DNA of 64,000 nt from Camelimonas lactis (GTDB lineage Bacteria; Pseudomonadota; Alphaproteobacteria; Rhizobiales; Beijerinckiaceae): NCBI RefSeq assembly GCF_004342915.1, contig NZ_SLWL01000012.1:62001-126000 (forward strand), written 5' to 3'. The notes below the pieces were generated by a model, which saw only the letters and a program-made list of their open reading frames with translations, was not told the DNA's origin and ran no database searches. A program made the translations under genes and the position numbers. This document shows, piece by piece, positions 8,211 through 17,824 of this stretch. Each line of letters begins with the position of its first letter. Positions within the stretch are counted from its first letter, which is position 1.

Positions 8211-9257
8211 GTGAAATTCAAATCGCTTGCCGTTGCCGCCGGCATGGCCATCGCGGCGCTTGCGATGCCCGCCGCCGCGCGCGCCGACATTTCCGGCGCT
8301 GGCGCCAGTTTCCCGTTTCCGGTTTACGCCAAGTGGGCGGACGCCTGGAACAGGGAGACCGGCAAGAAGCTGAATTACCAGTCGATCGGCTCCGGCGGCG
8401 GCATCAAGCAGATTCGCGCCCGCACCGTGACCTTTGGCGCCACCGACGCGCCCCTGAAGGGCCCGGAGCTTGAAAAGGACGGCCTCGTCCAGTTCCCGAT
8501 GGTGATGGGCGGCATCGTGCCGGTGATCAACGTTGAGGGCGTCGGGTCGGGCGAGCTGGTGCTCGACGGTCCGACCCTGGCGAAAATCTTCCTCGGCGAC
8601 ATCAAGACCTGGGACGACCCGGCCATCAAGGCCCTGAACCCCGATCTGAAGCTGCCTTCCTCCGCCATCGCCGTGGTGCGCCGTTCGGACGGCTCGGGCA
8701 CCACCTTCAATTTCACCGACTACCTCGGCAAGGTCAGCCCCGACTGGAAGGAAAAGGTCGGCTCCGCCACCGCGGTGGAGTGGCCGGTGGGCCTCGGCGC
8801 CAAGGGCAACGAGGGCGTCGCCGCCAACGTTGGCCAGACCAAAGGCTCCATCGGCTATGTGGAGTACGCCTACGCGAAGGAAAACAACATCGCCTTCGCC
8901 CGCATGAAGAACAAGGCCGGCAAGGTCGTCAGCCCGGAGGTGACGAGCTTCCAGGCCGCCGCCGCCAATGCGGACTGGTCGTCGGCGCCGGGCTTCGGCG
9001 TCATCCTCACCGATGAACCGGGCGATGGCTCCTGGCCGATCACCGCCGCCACCTTCATCCTGATGCACAAGAAGCCGAATGACCCGGCCGCCGCCGCCGA
9101 AGCCCTGCAGTTCTTCGACTGGGCTTTTGAAAAAGGCGGCCCGATGGCCGAGCAGCTGATCTACATCCCGATGCCGGCCAGCGTGGTGAAGCAGGTGCGC
9201 GACGCCTGGAGCGCCATCGTCGGCCCGGACGGCAAGCCGGTCGCCGTCGCGAAGTAA
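8211..9257 (+). CDS. pstS: Periplasmic phosphate-binding protein PstS
   Basis: 348 residues. A signal peptide with a hydrophobic core ends at AAARA before [14 protein letters not shown]. The phosphate-binding motifs [28 protein letters not shown] and RRSDGSGTT (near residue 160) are all present. PstS binds inorganic phosphate in the periplasm and delivers it to PstCA. I use the GTG at 8211, which has GGAGA six bases upstream and gives a clean VKFKSL signal peptide; a longer upstream frame has no such site. It is the first gene behind the Pho box. Confidence 0.95.
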   Translation: MKFKSLAVAAGMAIAALAMPAAARADISGAGASFPFPVYAKWADAWNRETGKKLNYQSIGSGGGIKQIRARTVTFGATDAPLKGPELEKDGLVQFPMVMGGIVPVINVEGVGSGELVLDGPTLAKIFLGDIKTWDDPAIKALNPDLKLPSSAIAVVRRSDGSGTTFNFTDYLGKVSPDWKEKVGSATAVEWPVGLGAKGNEGVAANVGQTKGSIGYVEYAYAKENNIAFARMKNKAGKVVSPEVTSFQAAAANADWSSAPGFGVILTDEPGDGSWPITAATFILMHKKPNDPAAAAEALQFFDWAFEKGGPMAEQLIYIPMPASVVKQVRDAWSAIVGPDGKPVAVAK

Positions 9258-9258
9258 G

Positions 9259-9305
9259 CCGGCCGCACGGGCCGGTCAGGCGTCCGGCCGGATATCTGGC
9301 CGGAC
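9259..9305 (+). promoter_or_regulatory. Two intercistronic hairpins between pstS and pstC
   Basis: Directly after the pstS stop, CCGGCC/GGCCGG (9259-9275) and GTCCGGCC/GGCCGGAC (9282-9305) form consecutive strong stems without T tracts. Structures like these after a periplasmic binding-protein gene commonly protect the upstream message from 3' exonucleases, giving more binding protein than permease. The fold is seen; the role is inferred. Confidence 0.55.
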
Positions 9306-9438
9306 CGCCATGCCCGCATATGGACCCGGGGGGCCGGGAGCGTATACGGGAGAGCGGGCAGGCGTCAGGCCCGCCGGCGCATGACATGCCGCCGGTCCGG
9401 GCCGGACGATCGCGAAAAGAGGCAATTCGGGGCTATTG

Positions 9439-10437
9439 ATGGCTGACACATCATTTCCGGGACCTTTGGCCGGGGCCGCCCATGCGGCGCCAGCGCGCAC
9501 GGCGGTCCTGAACAGGTTCAGACTGGGAAACCTGCTGTTTCTCAATCTGACGCGCGCCGCCGCCGTGCTGGTGCTCGTGCTGCTGGGCGGCGTCATGGTC
9601 GCCCTGATCGAGGGCGCGGCGCCGGCCCTTCGCGAGTTCGGCTTTGGCTTCGTCACCTCCCAGTCGTGGAACCCGGTGACCGAGAAATTCGGCGCCCTTG
9701 CGCCGATCTACGGCACTATCGTCACGTCGCTGATCGCCATGCTGATCGCCGTGCCGGTGGGGCTGGGCATCGCCATCTTCCTCACCGAGCTGTGTCCCAT
9801 GCCGCTGCGCCGGCCGATCGGCATCGCCATCGAGCTGCTCGCCGGCATTCCCTCGATCATCTACGGCATCTGGGGTCTGTTCGTCTTCGCGCCCTTCCTC
9901 CAGACGACGGTGCAGCCGTTCCTCATTTCGCTGTTCGGCCCCATTCCGCTGCTGAACGCGGTGTTCGCCGGCCCGCCCTATGGCATTGGCATGCTCACCG
10001 CCGGCCTGATCCTGGCCATCATGGTGCTGCCGTTCATCACCTCGATCGCCCGCGATGTCTTCTCCACCGTTCCGCCGGTGTTGAAGGAGGCCGCCTACGG
10101 CATTGGCTGCACGCGCTGGGAAGTGGTGAAGAACGTCGTGCTGCCCTTCACCCGCGTCGGCGTCATCGGCGGCGTCATGCTGGGCCTTGGCCGCGCCCTC
10201 GGCGAGACCATGGCGGTGACCTTCGTCATCGGCAACGCCCACAAGATCTCCGCGTCGATCCTGGCGCCGGGCACCACGATTTCTGCGACCATCGCCAACG
10301 AATTCACCGAGGCGGTCGGCGATATCTACACCTCTTCGCTGATCGCGCTTGGCCTGCTGCTGTTCGTCATCACCTTCATTGTGCTGGCCATCGCCCGCTA
10401 CATGCTGCTGCGCCTCGAAATGAAGGGTGGGAAGTAA
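9439..10437 (+). CDS. pstC: Phosphate ABC transporter permease PstC
   Basis: 332 residues with six predicted membrane helices. The permease loop facing the ATPase, EAAYGIGCTRWEVVKNVVLP, is near residue 215, followed by GLGRALGETMAVTFVIGN, the PstC-type signature. Together with PstA it forms the inner-membrane channel for phosphate. ATG 9439 is the start; a TTG one codon upstream is in frame. It is followed three bases later by pstA, so the two are co-translated. Confidence 0.95.
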   Translation: MADTSFPGPLAGAAHAAPARTAVLNRFRLGNLLFLNLTRAAAVLVLVLLGGVMVALIEGAAPALREFGFGFVTSQSWNPVTEKFGALAPIYGTIVTSLIAMLIAVPVGLGIAIFLTELCPMPLRRPIGIAIELLAGIPSIIYGIWGLFVFAPFLQTTVQPFLISLFGPIPLLNAVFAGPPYGIGMLTAGLILAIMVLPFITSIARDVFSTVPPVLKEAAYGIGCTRWEVVKNVVLPFTRVGVIGGVMLGLGRALGETMAVTFVIGNAHKISASILAPGTTISATIANEFTEAVGDIYTSSLIALGLLLFVITFIVLAIARYMLLRLEMKGGK

Positions 10438-10440
10438 GCC

Positions 10441-11289
10441 ATGAGCAACGCCAACCCCTTCTATGGTCGCCGCAAGAGCCGCTCCAACCTGATGATGGGC
10501 CTGTGCATGGCCGCGTCCCTGTTTGGTCTGGCCTGGCTGGTGATGATCCTCGCCGCGCTGCTCTGGAACGGTGTCAGCGGCCTGTCGCTGGACGTGTTCA
10601 CCCAGAACACCCCGCCGCCCGGCTCGGCCGGCGGCCTACTCAACGCCATCGTCGGCAGCCTGATCATGACGGCGCTTGGCGTGGTGATCGGCACGCCCAT
10701 CGGCATCCTCGCCGGCACCTACATGGCCGAATACGGCGCCCATGGGAAACTGTCGCTCGTGGTGCGCTTCATCAACGACATCCTGCTCAGCGCCCCCTCC
10801 ATCGTCATCGGCCTCTTCGTCTACGAGGTGATGGTGGTCCGCATGGGCCATTTCTCGGGCTTTGCCGGCGCGGTCGCCCTGTCGATCATCGTCATTCCCG
10901 TGGTGGTGCGCACCACCGAGGACATGCTGAACCTGGTGCCAAACCAGCTGCGTGAGGCGGCCTCGGCGCTCGGCATGCCGCGCCATCTGGTCATCCGCCG
11001 CATCGCCTACCGCGCCGCCCGGGCCGGCATGGTCACCGGCGTGCTGCTCGCCATCGCCCGCGTTTCCGGCGAGACGGCGCCGCTGCTGTTCACGGCGCTG
11101 AACAACCAGTTCGGCGGCGCCAACCTCAACGGGCCGATGGCCAGCCTGCCGGTGGTGATCTTCCAGTTCGCCCTGTCGCCTTACAAGGATTGGCAGCAAC
11201 TGGCCTGGACCGGCGCCCTGATCATCACCCTCTCGGTGCTCACCCTCTCCATCCTGGCCCGCGTCATCGCCTCCAGGAGCCGCCAGTGA
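10441..11289 (+). CDS. pstA: Phosphate ABC transporter permease PstA
   Basis: 282 residues, six predicted helices. The ATPase-contact loop [23 protein letters not shown] and the following [16 protein letters not shown] motif identify PstA. Its start lies three bases after pstC and its stop precedes the pstB start by 14 bases, so it is part of the pst operon. A GTG overlapping the stop would allow a slightly longer pstB. Confidence 0.95.
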   Translation: MSNANPFYGRRKSRSNLMMGLCMAASLFGLAWLVMILAALLWNGVSGLSLDVFTQNTPPPGSAGGLLNAIVGSLIMTALGVVIGTPIGILAGTYMAEYGAHGKLSLVVRFINDILLSAPSIVIGLFVYEVMVVRMGHFSGFAGAVALSIIVIPVVVRTTEDMLNLVPNQLREAASALGMPRHLVIRRIAYRAARAGMVTGVLLAIARVSGETAPLLFTALNNQFGGANLNGPMASLPVVIFQFALSPYKDWQQLAWTGALIITLSVLTLSILARVIASRSRQ

Positions 11290-11303
11290 ACGGGAGCCGC
11301 CCC

Positions 11304-12155
11304 ATGAACATGACCGTCGCACAATCCGCCGCCGTGTCGTCGGCGCGCCCGATGCAGCCTGCCGGAGCCCAACGCGAGATGCCCAACGCCCAGGAAACCG
11401 CGCACGAGAAGATCTCGGTCCGCAACCTCAGGTTCTATTACGGCGACACGCTGGCGCTGAAGGGCATCTCCCTGCCGCTGTACGAACGCAAGGTCACCGC
11501 CTTCATCGGGCCGTCGGGCTGCGGCAAGTCCACGCTGCTGCGGATTCTGAACCGCATGTATGACCTGTATCCGGGCCAGCGCGCCGATGGCGAGGTTCTG
11601 CTCGACGGCGAGAACATCCTGTCGCCGAAGCAGGACAAGAACCTGCTGCGCTCGCGGGTCGGCATGGTGTTCCAGAAGCCGACGCCGTTCCCCATGACCA
11701 TCTATGACAACATCGCCTTCGGCGTGCGTCTCTATGAGAAGCTGTCCAAAGCGGAGATGGATGAGCGTGTGGAATCCTCGCTGCGCCGCGCCGCCCTGTG
11801 GAACGAGGTGAAGGACAAGCTGGGCGCCAGCGGCCAGAGCCTCTCCGGCGGCCAGCAGCAGCGCCTGTGCATCGCCCGCACCGTCGCCATCAAGCCGGAA
11901 GTCATCCTGCTCGACGAGCCCTGTTCGGCCCTCGATCCGATCTCGACCGCCAAGATCGAGGAGCTGATCGACGAGCTGAAGGCCGAGTACACCATCGCCA
12001 TCGTCACCCATAACATGCAGCAGGCGGCGCGCTGCTCCGAGTACACCGCCTTCATGTATCTGGGCGAGCTGGTGGAGTTCGACGAGACGTCGCGCATCTT
12101 CACCACCCCGTCCGACCAGCGCACCCAGGACTACATCACCGGCCGCTTCGGCTGA
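11304..12155 (+). CDS. pstB: Phosphate ABC transporter ATPase PstB
   Basis: 283 residues. Walker A is GPSGCGKST (69-77), the Q loop lies in [17 protein letters not shown], the signature is LSGGQQQRL, Walker B is [13 protein letters not shown] and the switch histidine is in [10 protein letters not shown]. It energises phosphate import through PstCA. The N-terminus has about 30 extra residues compared with E. coli PstB. ATG 11304 has GGGAG upstream; the ATG two codons later is an alternative. PhoU follows after 149 bases. Confidence 0.95.
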   Translation: MNMTVAQSAAVSSARPMQPAGAQREMPNAQETAHEKISVRNLRFYYGDTLALKGISLPLYERKVTAFIGPSGCGKSTLLRILNRMYDLYPGQRADGEVLLDGENILSPKQDKNLLRSRVGMVFQKPTPFPMTIYDNIAFGVRLYEKLSKAEMDERVESSLRRAALWNEVKDKLGASGQSLSGGQQQRLCIARTVAIKPEVILLDEPCSALDPISTAKIEELIDELKAEYTIAIVTHNMQQAARCSEYTAFMYLGELVEFDETSRIFTTPSDQRTQDYITGRFG

Positions 12156-12304
12156 GGAGCGGTGTCCGCGCCGGCGGATTGGCGGATTGGTCGCCGGCCG
12201 GCAACAGCAACACGCCGCGGAGGCGAGGGCGAAATCGCCCCCTCCGCCAGAACCGCACAGGACGCCGCCGCCAGTCGCCGGTGACGCTCCAGGGAGACAC
12301 AGCC

Positions 12305-13015
12305 ATGGCCGAACATATCGTTTCCGCCTATGACGCCGAACTCGCCGCCCTGCGCAACCGCGTGGTCGAAATGGGCGGCATCGCCGAGAAGATGCTCGAC
12401 GACGCCACCCGCGCCCTGGTGCGCCGTGACGCCGAACTGGCCCAATCGGTCATCAATACCGACGCCCGCCTCGACAATCTCCAGCGCGAGATCGAGGAAA
12501 ACGCCATCCTCACCATCGCCCGGCGCCAGCCGATGGCGGTGGACCTGCGCGAGATCATCTCGGCGATCCGCGTCGCCGGCGACGTCGAGCGCATCGGCGA
12601 TCTCGCCAAGAACATCGCCAAGCGCGCCGTCGCCATCAGCGGCCAGATGCAGCCGACCCGCATCGTCGTCGGCGTCGAGCACATGAGCGACCTGGTGCAG
12701 GAGCAGCTCAAGGACGTGCTCGACGGCTTCACCCAGCAGAACGTCAATGTCGCCATCGACGTCTGGAAGCGCGACGGCGAGATCGACGCGCTGTACACGT
12801 CGCTGTTCCGCGAACTGTTGACCTACATGATGGAAGACCCGCGCAATATCGGCTTCTGCACCCACATGCTGTTCTGCGCCAAGAATATCGAACGTATCGG
12901 CGATCACACCACCAATATCGCCGAGACGATTTATTATCTCGTCACCGGCAGCGCGCTCGTCAGCGAGCGCCCCAAGAATGACGACACCAGCTTCGCCCGG
13001 GTTGGCGAGAGCTGA
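12305..13015 (+). CDS. phoU: Phosphate transport regulator PhoU
   Basis: 236 residues forming the two-fold PhoU three-helix bundle repeat. The metal-cluster motifs are recognisable: the first in a helix with RVAGDVERIGDLAKNIAKRA, the second in CAKNIERIGDHTTNIAE. PhoU links the Pst transporter to PhoR and keeps the regulon off when phosphate is plentiful. ATG 12305 has GGGAGA upstream; the longer frame upstream is not family sequence. It is in the standard place between pstB and phoB. Confidence 0.95.
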   Translation: MAEHIVSAYDAELAALRNRVVEMGGIAEKMLDDATRALVRRDAELAQSVINTDARLDNLQREIEENAILTIARRQPMAVDLREIISAIRVAGDVERIGDLAKNIAKRAVAISGQMQPTRIVVGVEHMSDLVQEQLKDVLDGFTQQNVNVAIDVWKRDGEIDALYTSLFRELLTYMMEDPRNIGFCTHMLFCAKNIERIGDHTTNIAETIYYLVTGSALVSERPKNDDTSFARVGES

Positions 13016-13234
13016 CGCCAGAGCGCGATGGGCGATGCGCCCCCATCGATCACGCCGGGCGCCGCCCGCGTTCCCGGGATGGGGATGCGTCGGCTCACCA
13101 CGCCTGGCGGGGATGGCCCTTTGGCCAGCGCGGCCGGCCGGAGCGGGCGCGGCATGCTTGATGAGCCGGCGGCGCCGCGCCGCCGGCTGGAGATCCGCCG
13201 GGGCGTGAATTGTCCGCCAGGCGTGGAGTGACAT

Positions 13235-13933
13235 ATGGCGACGCGCATTCTGATTGTTGAGGATGAGGAATCCCTCGCCCTTCTGCTGCGTTACAATCTC
13301 GAAGCTGAAGGTTATGTGGTCGACGCGGTGGCGCGCGGCGACGAGGCGGAGGTGCGCCTCCAGGAAGCCCCGCCGGACCTCGCCCTGCTTGACTGGATGT
13401 TGCCGGGTCTCTCCGGCATCGAGCTGTGCCGCCGCCTGCGCCAGCGCGAGGAAACGGCGCGCCTGCCGGTCATCATGCTGACGGCGCGCGGCGAGGAGGC
13501 GGAGCGCATCCGGGGTCTGGCCACCGGCGCCGACGACTATGTCGTCAAGCCGTTTTCGGTGCCGGAGCTGCTGGCCCGCGTTCGCGCCCTGCTGCGCCGC
13601 GCCAAGCCAGGCCATGTGGCCGCCCTGCTGACCGCCGGCGACATCGAACTGGACCGGGAAACCCGCCGCGTCCGCCGCGCCGACCGTGAACTGCATCTCG
13701 GTCCGACCGAATTTCGCTTGCTGGAATTCCTTATGCAGAGCCCTGGCCGGGTGTTCACCCGCGAGCAGCTGCTCGACAGCGTCTGGGGCCGCGACGTCTA
13801 TATCGACGAACGCACCGTGGACGTGCACGTGGGCCGCCTGCGCAAGGCCATCAACCGCCCGCGCCAGCCCGACCCGATCCGCACCGTGCGCGGCGCCGGC
13901 TATTCCTTCGACGAGACGTTCGCCCGTTCCTGA
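13235..13933 (+). CDS. phoB: Phosphate regulon response regulator PhoB
   Basis: 232 residues. The receiver domain has the acidic pair in VEDEES, phosphoacceptor Asp53 (LLDWMLPG), Thr in MLTARG and Lys in VKPFSV. The C-terminal winged helix ends RTVRGAGYSFD. Phosphorylated PhoB binds Pho boxes such as that at 8087. ATG 13235 has GGAG six bases upstream. The 219 bases between phoU and phoB hold no further gene; there is no separate Pho box in front of phoB, so it is probably read from the pst transcript. Confidence 0.96.
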   Translation: MATRILIVEDEESLALLLRYNLEAEGYVVDAVARGDEAEVRLQEAPPDLALLDWMLPGLSGIELCRRLRQREETARLPVIMLTARGEEAERIRGLATGADDYVVKPFSVPELLARVRALLRRAKPGHVAALLTAGDIELDRETRRVRRADRELHLGPTEFRLLEFLMQSPGRVFTREQLLDSVWGRDVYIDERTVDVHVGRLRKAINRPRQPDPIRTVRGAGYSFDETFARS

Positions 13934-14083
13934 GGGCCGGCCCTGACGGCGCGCGAAACGCCACCTTCAGATCCCTGCCAGATCATCCTCCCCGCCCATG
14001 TCGGTCATCCCGCCCGTGTTGCGGCGGCCGGCGTGCGTCAATCCGGTCCGCCGCGTGACGGCGAGACTGTAATGCGCGCGCCT

Positions 14084-14143
14084 GGACTGGCCGGCAGAGG
14101 ACTGGCCGGGAGAGGGCTGGCCATGAGGGCGCTGGCCATGAGG
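14084..14143. repeat. Four tandem 15-base units
   Basis: Units GGACTGGCCGGCAGA, GGACTGGCCGGGAGA, GGGCTGGCCATGAGG and GCGCTGGCCATGAGG follow one another without gaps. All share the core CTGGCC; units 1-2 and units 3-4 form closer pairs. It is a short minisatellite-like tract in non-coding DNA. Confidence 0.7.
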
Positions 14144-14248
14144 GGGGCATGGACGGCTGGCATGACGGGTGAGGGCGTGCAGGGGGCAAGACGTCTCAAG
14201 GCGGCGCGGCCCAAAAACAGCGCCGGCTCCCCCAGGCTCCCAACCAGC

Positions 14249-14282
14249 CCAAAAAAGCCAATGCCCGCGGCTGGCGCGGGCA
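14249..14282 (-). terminator. Rho-independent terminator of gcrA
   Basis: On the minus strand the stem TGCCCGC/GCGGGCA (14282-14262, 7-base loop) is followed by TTGGCTTTTTTGG. It lies 33 bases past the gcrA stop. Confidence 0.7.
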
Positions 14283-14314
14283 TAACGTTATATGGCGCGT
14301 GAGAACGGCCGGCC

Positions 14315-14878
14315 TCAGTTGCTCCGGCGGTCGCGGCGGCGCTCAGGCGGCTGGTAGGCGATGCGGCTGTGGAAGGTGCAGTAGGGGATGCCGGGCGTCG
14401 TGCGGTTGCCGCAGAAGCAGAAATCCGCCGTGGTCGGATCGCCCATGGGCCAGCGGCACATGTTCTCGCGCAGCTCCATGATGGTGACGCGCTGGGACTC
14501 CGGCGCGGCGATCGCGGGCGACGTCGCCACGGCGGCGACGGCGGCCGGCGCGGGCGTTTCCACGGGGCGTTCAGCCGCGACGGCCACGGCGGCGAGCGCC
14601 GTGTTGCCCTGCACCAGCGGAATGCTGGCGGTTGCCCGCGCATTGGTGGCGACGCCGCGCGGCGTTGCGACCGAAACGCTCTTGCGCGGCTTTTGCGCGC
14701 CGCCAGATGGGGATTTGGCCCGGCCGGACAGGCCGAGACGGTGAACCTTGCCAATCACCGCGTTGCGCGTCACACCGCCCATGGCGGTGGCGATCTGGCT
14801 GGCGCTGAGCCCTTCCGACCAGAGCTTCTTCAGCAGTTCGACGCGCTCGTCGCTCCAGCCGCTTCCAGCCTCGCTCAT
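14315..14878 (-). CDS. gcrA: Cell-cycle regulator GcrA
   Basis: 187 residues. The N-terminal DNA-binding helix bundle WSDERVELLKKLWSEGLSASQIA...GGVTRNAVIGKVHRLGLSGR (about 8-53) is the GcrA signature. The C-terminal sigma-factor-interacting domain has CRWPMGDP, DFCFCGN and YCTFHSRIAY. A 75-residue Ala/Val/Pro-rich linker joins them. GcrA works with sigma-70 at CcrM-methylated GANTC promoters to drive S-phase genes in alphaproteobacteria. ATG 14878 has GGAGG a few bases upstream, better than the ATG nine codons earlier. Upstream are several short palindromes (14906-14991). Confidence 0.94.
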   Translation of the reverse strand: MSEAGSGWSDERVELLKKLWSEGLSASQIATAMGGVTRNAVIGKVHRLGLSGRAKSPSGGAQKPRKSVSVATPRGVATNARATASIPLVQGNTALAAVAVAAERPVETPAPAAVAAVATSPAIAAPESQRVTIMELRENMCRWPMGDPTTADFCFCGNRTTPGIPYCTFHSRIAYQPPERRRDRRSN

Positions 14879-14905
14879 CCGTTCCTCCGCACCAAATTCG
14901 TTCAT

Positions 14906-14991
14906 GCAGAAAATCTGCGTAAACGCGCTGAACAGGTTCAGCTACGCAAAATAACAATCCGTCAGGGTAACGGCGCCACGATATGTCGTGG
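14906..14991. promoter_or_regulatory. Cluster of inverted repeats upstream of gcrA
   Basis: GCAGA-AAA-TCTGC (14906-14918), GCTGAAC-AG-GTTCAGC (14927-14942) and CCACGA-TATG-TCGTGG (14976-14991) are each perfect and lie within 86 bases just upstream of the gcrA start. They could be operators or leader hairpins of the gcrA mRNA. Confidence 0.45.
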
Positions 14992-15415
14992 GATATTCCC
15001 TGAACCATACAAGATGGCGGGATGCGGCTTCAACCGCAGCCGCCCGCTCCCCACCGTTTTCCCCAGGAACATGATGAAAACGAGTCCGTGATCACTTTTT
15101 TTCAACGATTTAACCGTCGCGCGGTCCCGCCAGGGCGGCTGGCGCTGGATAACACGGATGCGGCCAAAGTCGCGCCCGTATTGTCGCGTGACTGTCATTG
15201 TGGCGTGACAGTCATTGTCGCGCGCGGGCGCCATGGCGGCGTTAAGGCGCTGAGGCGCGCAGGCGGGCATGGGCGGATCGGGGCATGAGCGGATATGGAC
15301 GGTTGCCGGCGGGCGTCGCCAAAAGCCTGCCGGGACTGCGCGGTGCTTCCGGCGGCCGGCGGCCGTCCAGAAATCTCCGGCCTGTCAGGGGTTGCAATGT
15401 AAATGCATCCTGTAA

Positions 15416-15443
15416 TTGACAGATTTGTCGCCCGGCATAAAAT
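15416..15443 (+). promoter_or_regulatory. Sigma-70 promoter for the argD operon
   Basis: TTGACA, 16 bases, TAAAAT. This is the best match to the housekeeping consensus in the window. Transcription would start near 15450, immediately at the hairpin 15451-15474 and about 155 bases before argD. Confidence 0.7.
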
Positions 15444-15450
15444 ACCCCCA

Positions 15451-15483
15451 GTGCCGCCCTCGACAGGGCGGCACTTTGATTTT
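15451..15483 (+). terminator. Terminator-like hairpin at the start of the argD leader
   Basis: GTGCCGCCCT/AGGGCGGCAC, ten perfect pairs around a CGAC loop, followed by TTTGATTTT. It lies at the predicted 5' end of the argD transcript. It may be a 5' stabilising hairpin, an attenuator, or a terminator for an unseen upstream transcript. Confidence 0.6.
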
Positions 15484-15605
15484 CATGAACGTTTGGGTTT
15501 CCGGCGCTTTGGCGCCCGCCTGGCGTTTTCACGCGCGACGCTCCGGCCTGACGGCAAACGACAGGTTGATGTCGGGACCAGCGTCGCCATCAGGGAGTGC
15601 GGTCC

Positions 15606-16808
15606 GTGACGTCGCCGCTGTTGCCAACTTTTGCGCGTGTAGATCTTCAGTTCGAACAGGGCCAGGGCGTCTGGCTGGCGACGCGCGACGGCGAGCGATA
15701 TCTCGACTTCGGCTCCGGCATCGCCGTGAATTCACTTGGCCACGCCCATCCGCATCTGGTGGAGGCGCTGACCCGACAGGCCGGCAAGCTCTGGCACACC
15801 TCCAACCTGTTCCGGATACCGGAGGGGGAGCGGCTTGCCCAGCGGCTGGTGGACAACTCTTTTGCCGATCAGGTGTTCTACACCAACTCCGGCGCCGAGG
15901 CGCTGGAGTGCGCCATCAAGATGGCCCGCAAGTATCACGCGGCCAATGGCCAGCCCGAACGTTACCGCATCATTACCTTCGAGGGCGCCTTCCATGGCCG
16001 CACCCTGGCGACCATCGCCGCCGGGGGCCAGGCCAAGTATCTGGAAGGCTTCGGCCCGAAGGTGGACGGCTTCGACCAGGTGCGGGTGGATGACGCCGAA
16101 GCGTTGAAGGCCGCCATCGGCCCGGCCACGGCCGCCATCCTCATCGAGCCCGTGCAGGGCGAGGGCGGCGTGCGGGTCGTGCCGCCGGCCAAACTGCGCG
16201 AGCTGCGCAAGCTGTGCGATGAACACGGCCTGCTGCTGATCCTCGACGAGGTGCAGACCGGCGTCGGCCGCACCGGCAAGCTGTTCGCCCATGAGTGGTC
16301 CGGGGTTACGCCGGACATCATGGCCATCGCCAAGGGCATCGGCGGCGGCTTCCCGCTGGGCGCGTGCCTGTCGACGCTGGAGGCCGGCAAGGGCATGACC
16401 GCCGGCACGCACGGCACCACCTTCGGCGGCAACCCGCTGGCGGTGGCTGTCGGCAACGCCGTGCTCGACGTGGTGCTGGCCCCGGGGTTTCTCGATCACG
16501 TCAACCAGATCAGCCTGCTGCTGCGCCAGCGTCTGGCCGAGTTGCGTGACCGCTTTCCCCACATCATCGCCGAGGTGCGCGGCGAGGGCCTGCTGCTGGG
16601 CCTGAAGCTGAATGTGCCCAACACCAGTTTCGCGGCTGCGGCGCTCGATGAAAGGCTCATCCTGGTTGGGGCTGGCGACAACACCGTCCGGCTGTTGCCG
16701 CCGCTGACCATCACGGAAGATGAGGCGCGGGAAGGTCTGGCCCGGCTTGAGGCCGTGGCGGGGCGCCTGCAGCGCGAGGCGCGCGGCGCCGCAGCGGGAG
16801 CGGCGTGA
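15606..16808 (+). CDS. argD: Acetylornithine aminotransferase
   Basis: 400 residues, class III PLP aminotransferase. Visible are [27 protein letters not shown], the Asp of [16 protein letters not shown] that contacts the PLP ring, the PLP lysine at about residue 243 ([13 protein letters not shown]) and [12 protein letters not shown]. It makes N-acetylornithine in arginine synthesis and may also serve in lysine synthesis. The GTG at 15606 is preceded by GGGAG eight bases upstream; the GTG three codons earlier overlaps that site. Its TGA overlaps the argF ATG (TGATG), so the two are translationally coupled. Confidence 0.94.
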   Translation: MTSPLLPTFARVDLQFEQGQGVWLATRDGERYLDFGSGIAVNSLGHAHPHLVEALTRQAGKLWHTSNLFRIPEGERLAQRLVDNSFADQVFYTNSGAEALECAIKMARKYHAANGQPERYRIITFEGAFHGRTLATIAAGGQAKYLEGFGPKVDGFDQVRVDDAEALKAAIGPATAAILIEPVQGEGGVRVVPPAKLRELRKLCDEHGLLLILDEVQTGVGRTGKLFAHEWSGVTPDIMAIAKGIGGGFPLGACLSTLEAGKGMTAGTHGTTFGGNPLAVAVGNAVLDVVLAPGFLDHVNQISLLLRQRLAELRDRFPHIIAEVRGEGLLLGLKLNVPNTSFAAAALDERLILVGAGDNTVRLLPPLTITEDEAREGLARLEAVAGRLQREARGAAAGAA

Positions 16809-17824
16809 TGAATGCGCGTTTCGGGACGGCGCCGGTCAGCGGCTCCGTCAGTTTGTCACCGGAGTTATTGAAGGATCAGAATTTGTCGGCTTCGTCGCAG
16901 CAGCGGCGCAACTTCCTCGACCTCACCGATTTCACCGGTGAGCAGTTGCGCCATGTTCTTGAGATCAGCAAGCGCCTGAAAGCGGCGCGTCGCCGGGGCG
17001 AGCGCTCCGACTTCCGCCCGCTGACCGGCAACACCCTGGCGATGATCTTCGACAAGCCGTCGACGCGAACCCGCGTGTCCTTCGACCTCGCCATGCGCGA
17101 ACTGGGCGGCGAAACCATCATGCTGACGGGCGCGGAGATGCAGCTCGGTCGCGGCGAGACCATTGCCGACACCGCCCGGGTCATGTCGCGTTACGTTGAC
17201 GCCATCATGATCCGCATTCTCGATCACGCCGCCATGACGGAGCTGGCCGAATACGCCAGCGTGCCGGTCATCAACGGTCTCAGCAAGCTGTCGCACCCGT
17301 GCCAGATCATGGCCGACCTGCTGACCTTCGAGGAACGGCTTGGGCCGATCACCGGCCGCAAGGTGGCGTGGACCGGCGACGGCAACAACGTGCTGGCCTC
17401 GTGGATTCACGCGGCGGCGCGTCTCGATTTCGAGATCGCCGTGGCGGCGCCGAAGGATCTCGGCCCCTCGCAGGAGGTGCTGGACTTCGCCCGCGCCAAC
17501 GGCGCGAAGCTGAGCCTTGTCGACGATCCGCGCGAGGCGGTGCGCGGCGCCGAGGCGGTGATCACCGACTGCTGGGTTTCCATGGGCGATGAGGAAAGCG
17601 AGGCCGAGCGCCAGAAGCTGCTGCAACCTTACCAGGTCAATGCGGCGCTGATGGCGGCGGCGGCGAAAAACGCCATCTTCATGCACTGCCTGCCGGCCCA
17701 CCGCGGCGAGGAGGTCACCGACGAGGTGATGGACGGGCCGCAGTCCGTGGTGTTCGATGAGGCGGAAAACCGGCTGCACGCCCAGAAGGGCGTTCTGGCC
17801 TGGTGCCTGGGCGCGGCGGAGTGA
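16808..17824 (+). CDS. argF: Ornithine carbamoyltransferase
   Basis: 338 residues. The carbamoyl-phosphate loop STRTR is near residues 85-89, [11 protein letters not shown] follows, and the ornithine-site cysteine is in [12 protein letters not shown]. It converts ornithine and carbamoyl phosphate to citrulline. From the coupled ATG at 16808 the protein has an N-terminal extension of about 35 residues over the usual RNFLDLTDF start. An in-frame TTG at 16883 preceded by AAGGA would remove 25 of these and is a real alternative. The stop overlaps hslO (TGATG). Confidence 0.93.
   Translation: MNARFGTAPVSGSVSLSPELLKDQNLSASSQQRRNFLDLTDFTGEQLRHVLEISKRLKAARRRGERSDFRPLTGNTLAMIFDKPSTRTRVSFDLAMRELGGETIMLTGAEMQLGRGETIADTARVMSRYVDAIMIRILDHAAMTELAEYASVPVINGLSKLSHPCQIMADLLTFEERLGPITGRKVAWTGDGNNVLASWIHAAARLDFEIAVAAPKDLGPSQEVLDFARANGAKLSLVDDPREAVRGAEAVITDCWVSMGDEESEAERQKLLQPYQVNAALMAAAAKNAIFMHCLPAHRGEEVTDEVMDGPQSVVFDEAENRLHAQKGVLAWCLGAAE

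Larger units (their letters stand above)
13934..14314. other. Convergent intergenic region with 15-base repeats and a terminator
   Basis: 381 bases between the ends of phoB (plus) and gcrA (minus). It contains four degenerate 15-base tandem units (14084-14143) and the gcrA terminator (14249-14282). No coding sequence is supported. Confidence 0.6.
14879..15605. other. Long divergent control region between gcrA and argD
   Basis: 727 bases without a credible gene. The gcrA side carries three perfect short inverted repeats (14906-14918, 14927-14942, 14976-14991) and a GAGTC (GANTC) site near 15085. The argD side carries a near-consensus promoter (15416-15443) and a strong hairpin with a T-rich tail (15451-15483). 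The middle shows nothing I can name. Confidence 0.6.

Noticed and set aside
9666-10955. A long frame overlapping pstC and pstA on the same strand
   Set aside because: It is the +1 frame of two certain genes and has His/Arg/Pro-rich shadow composition.
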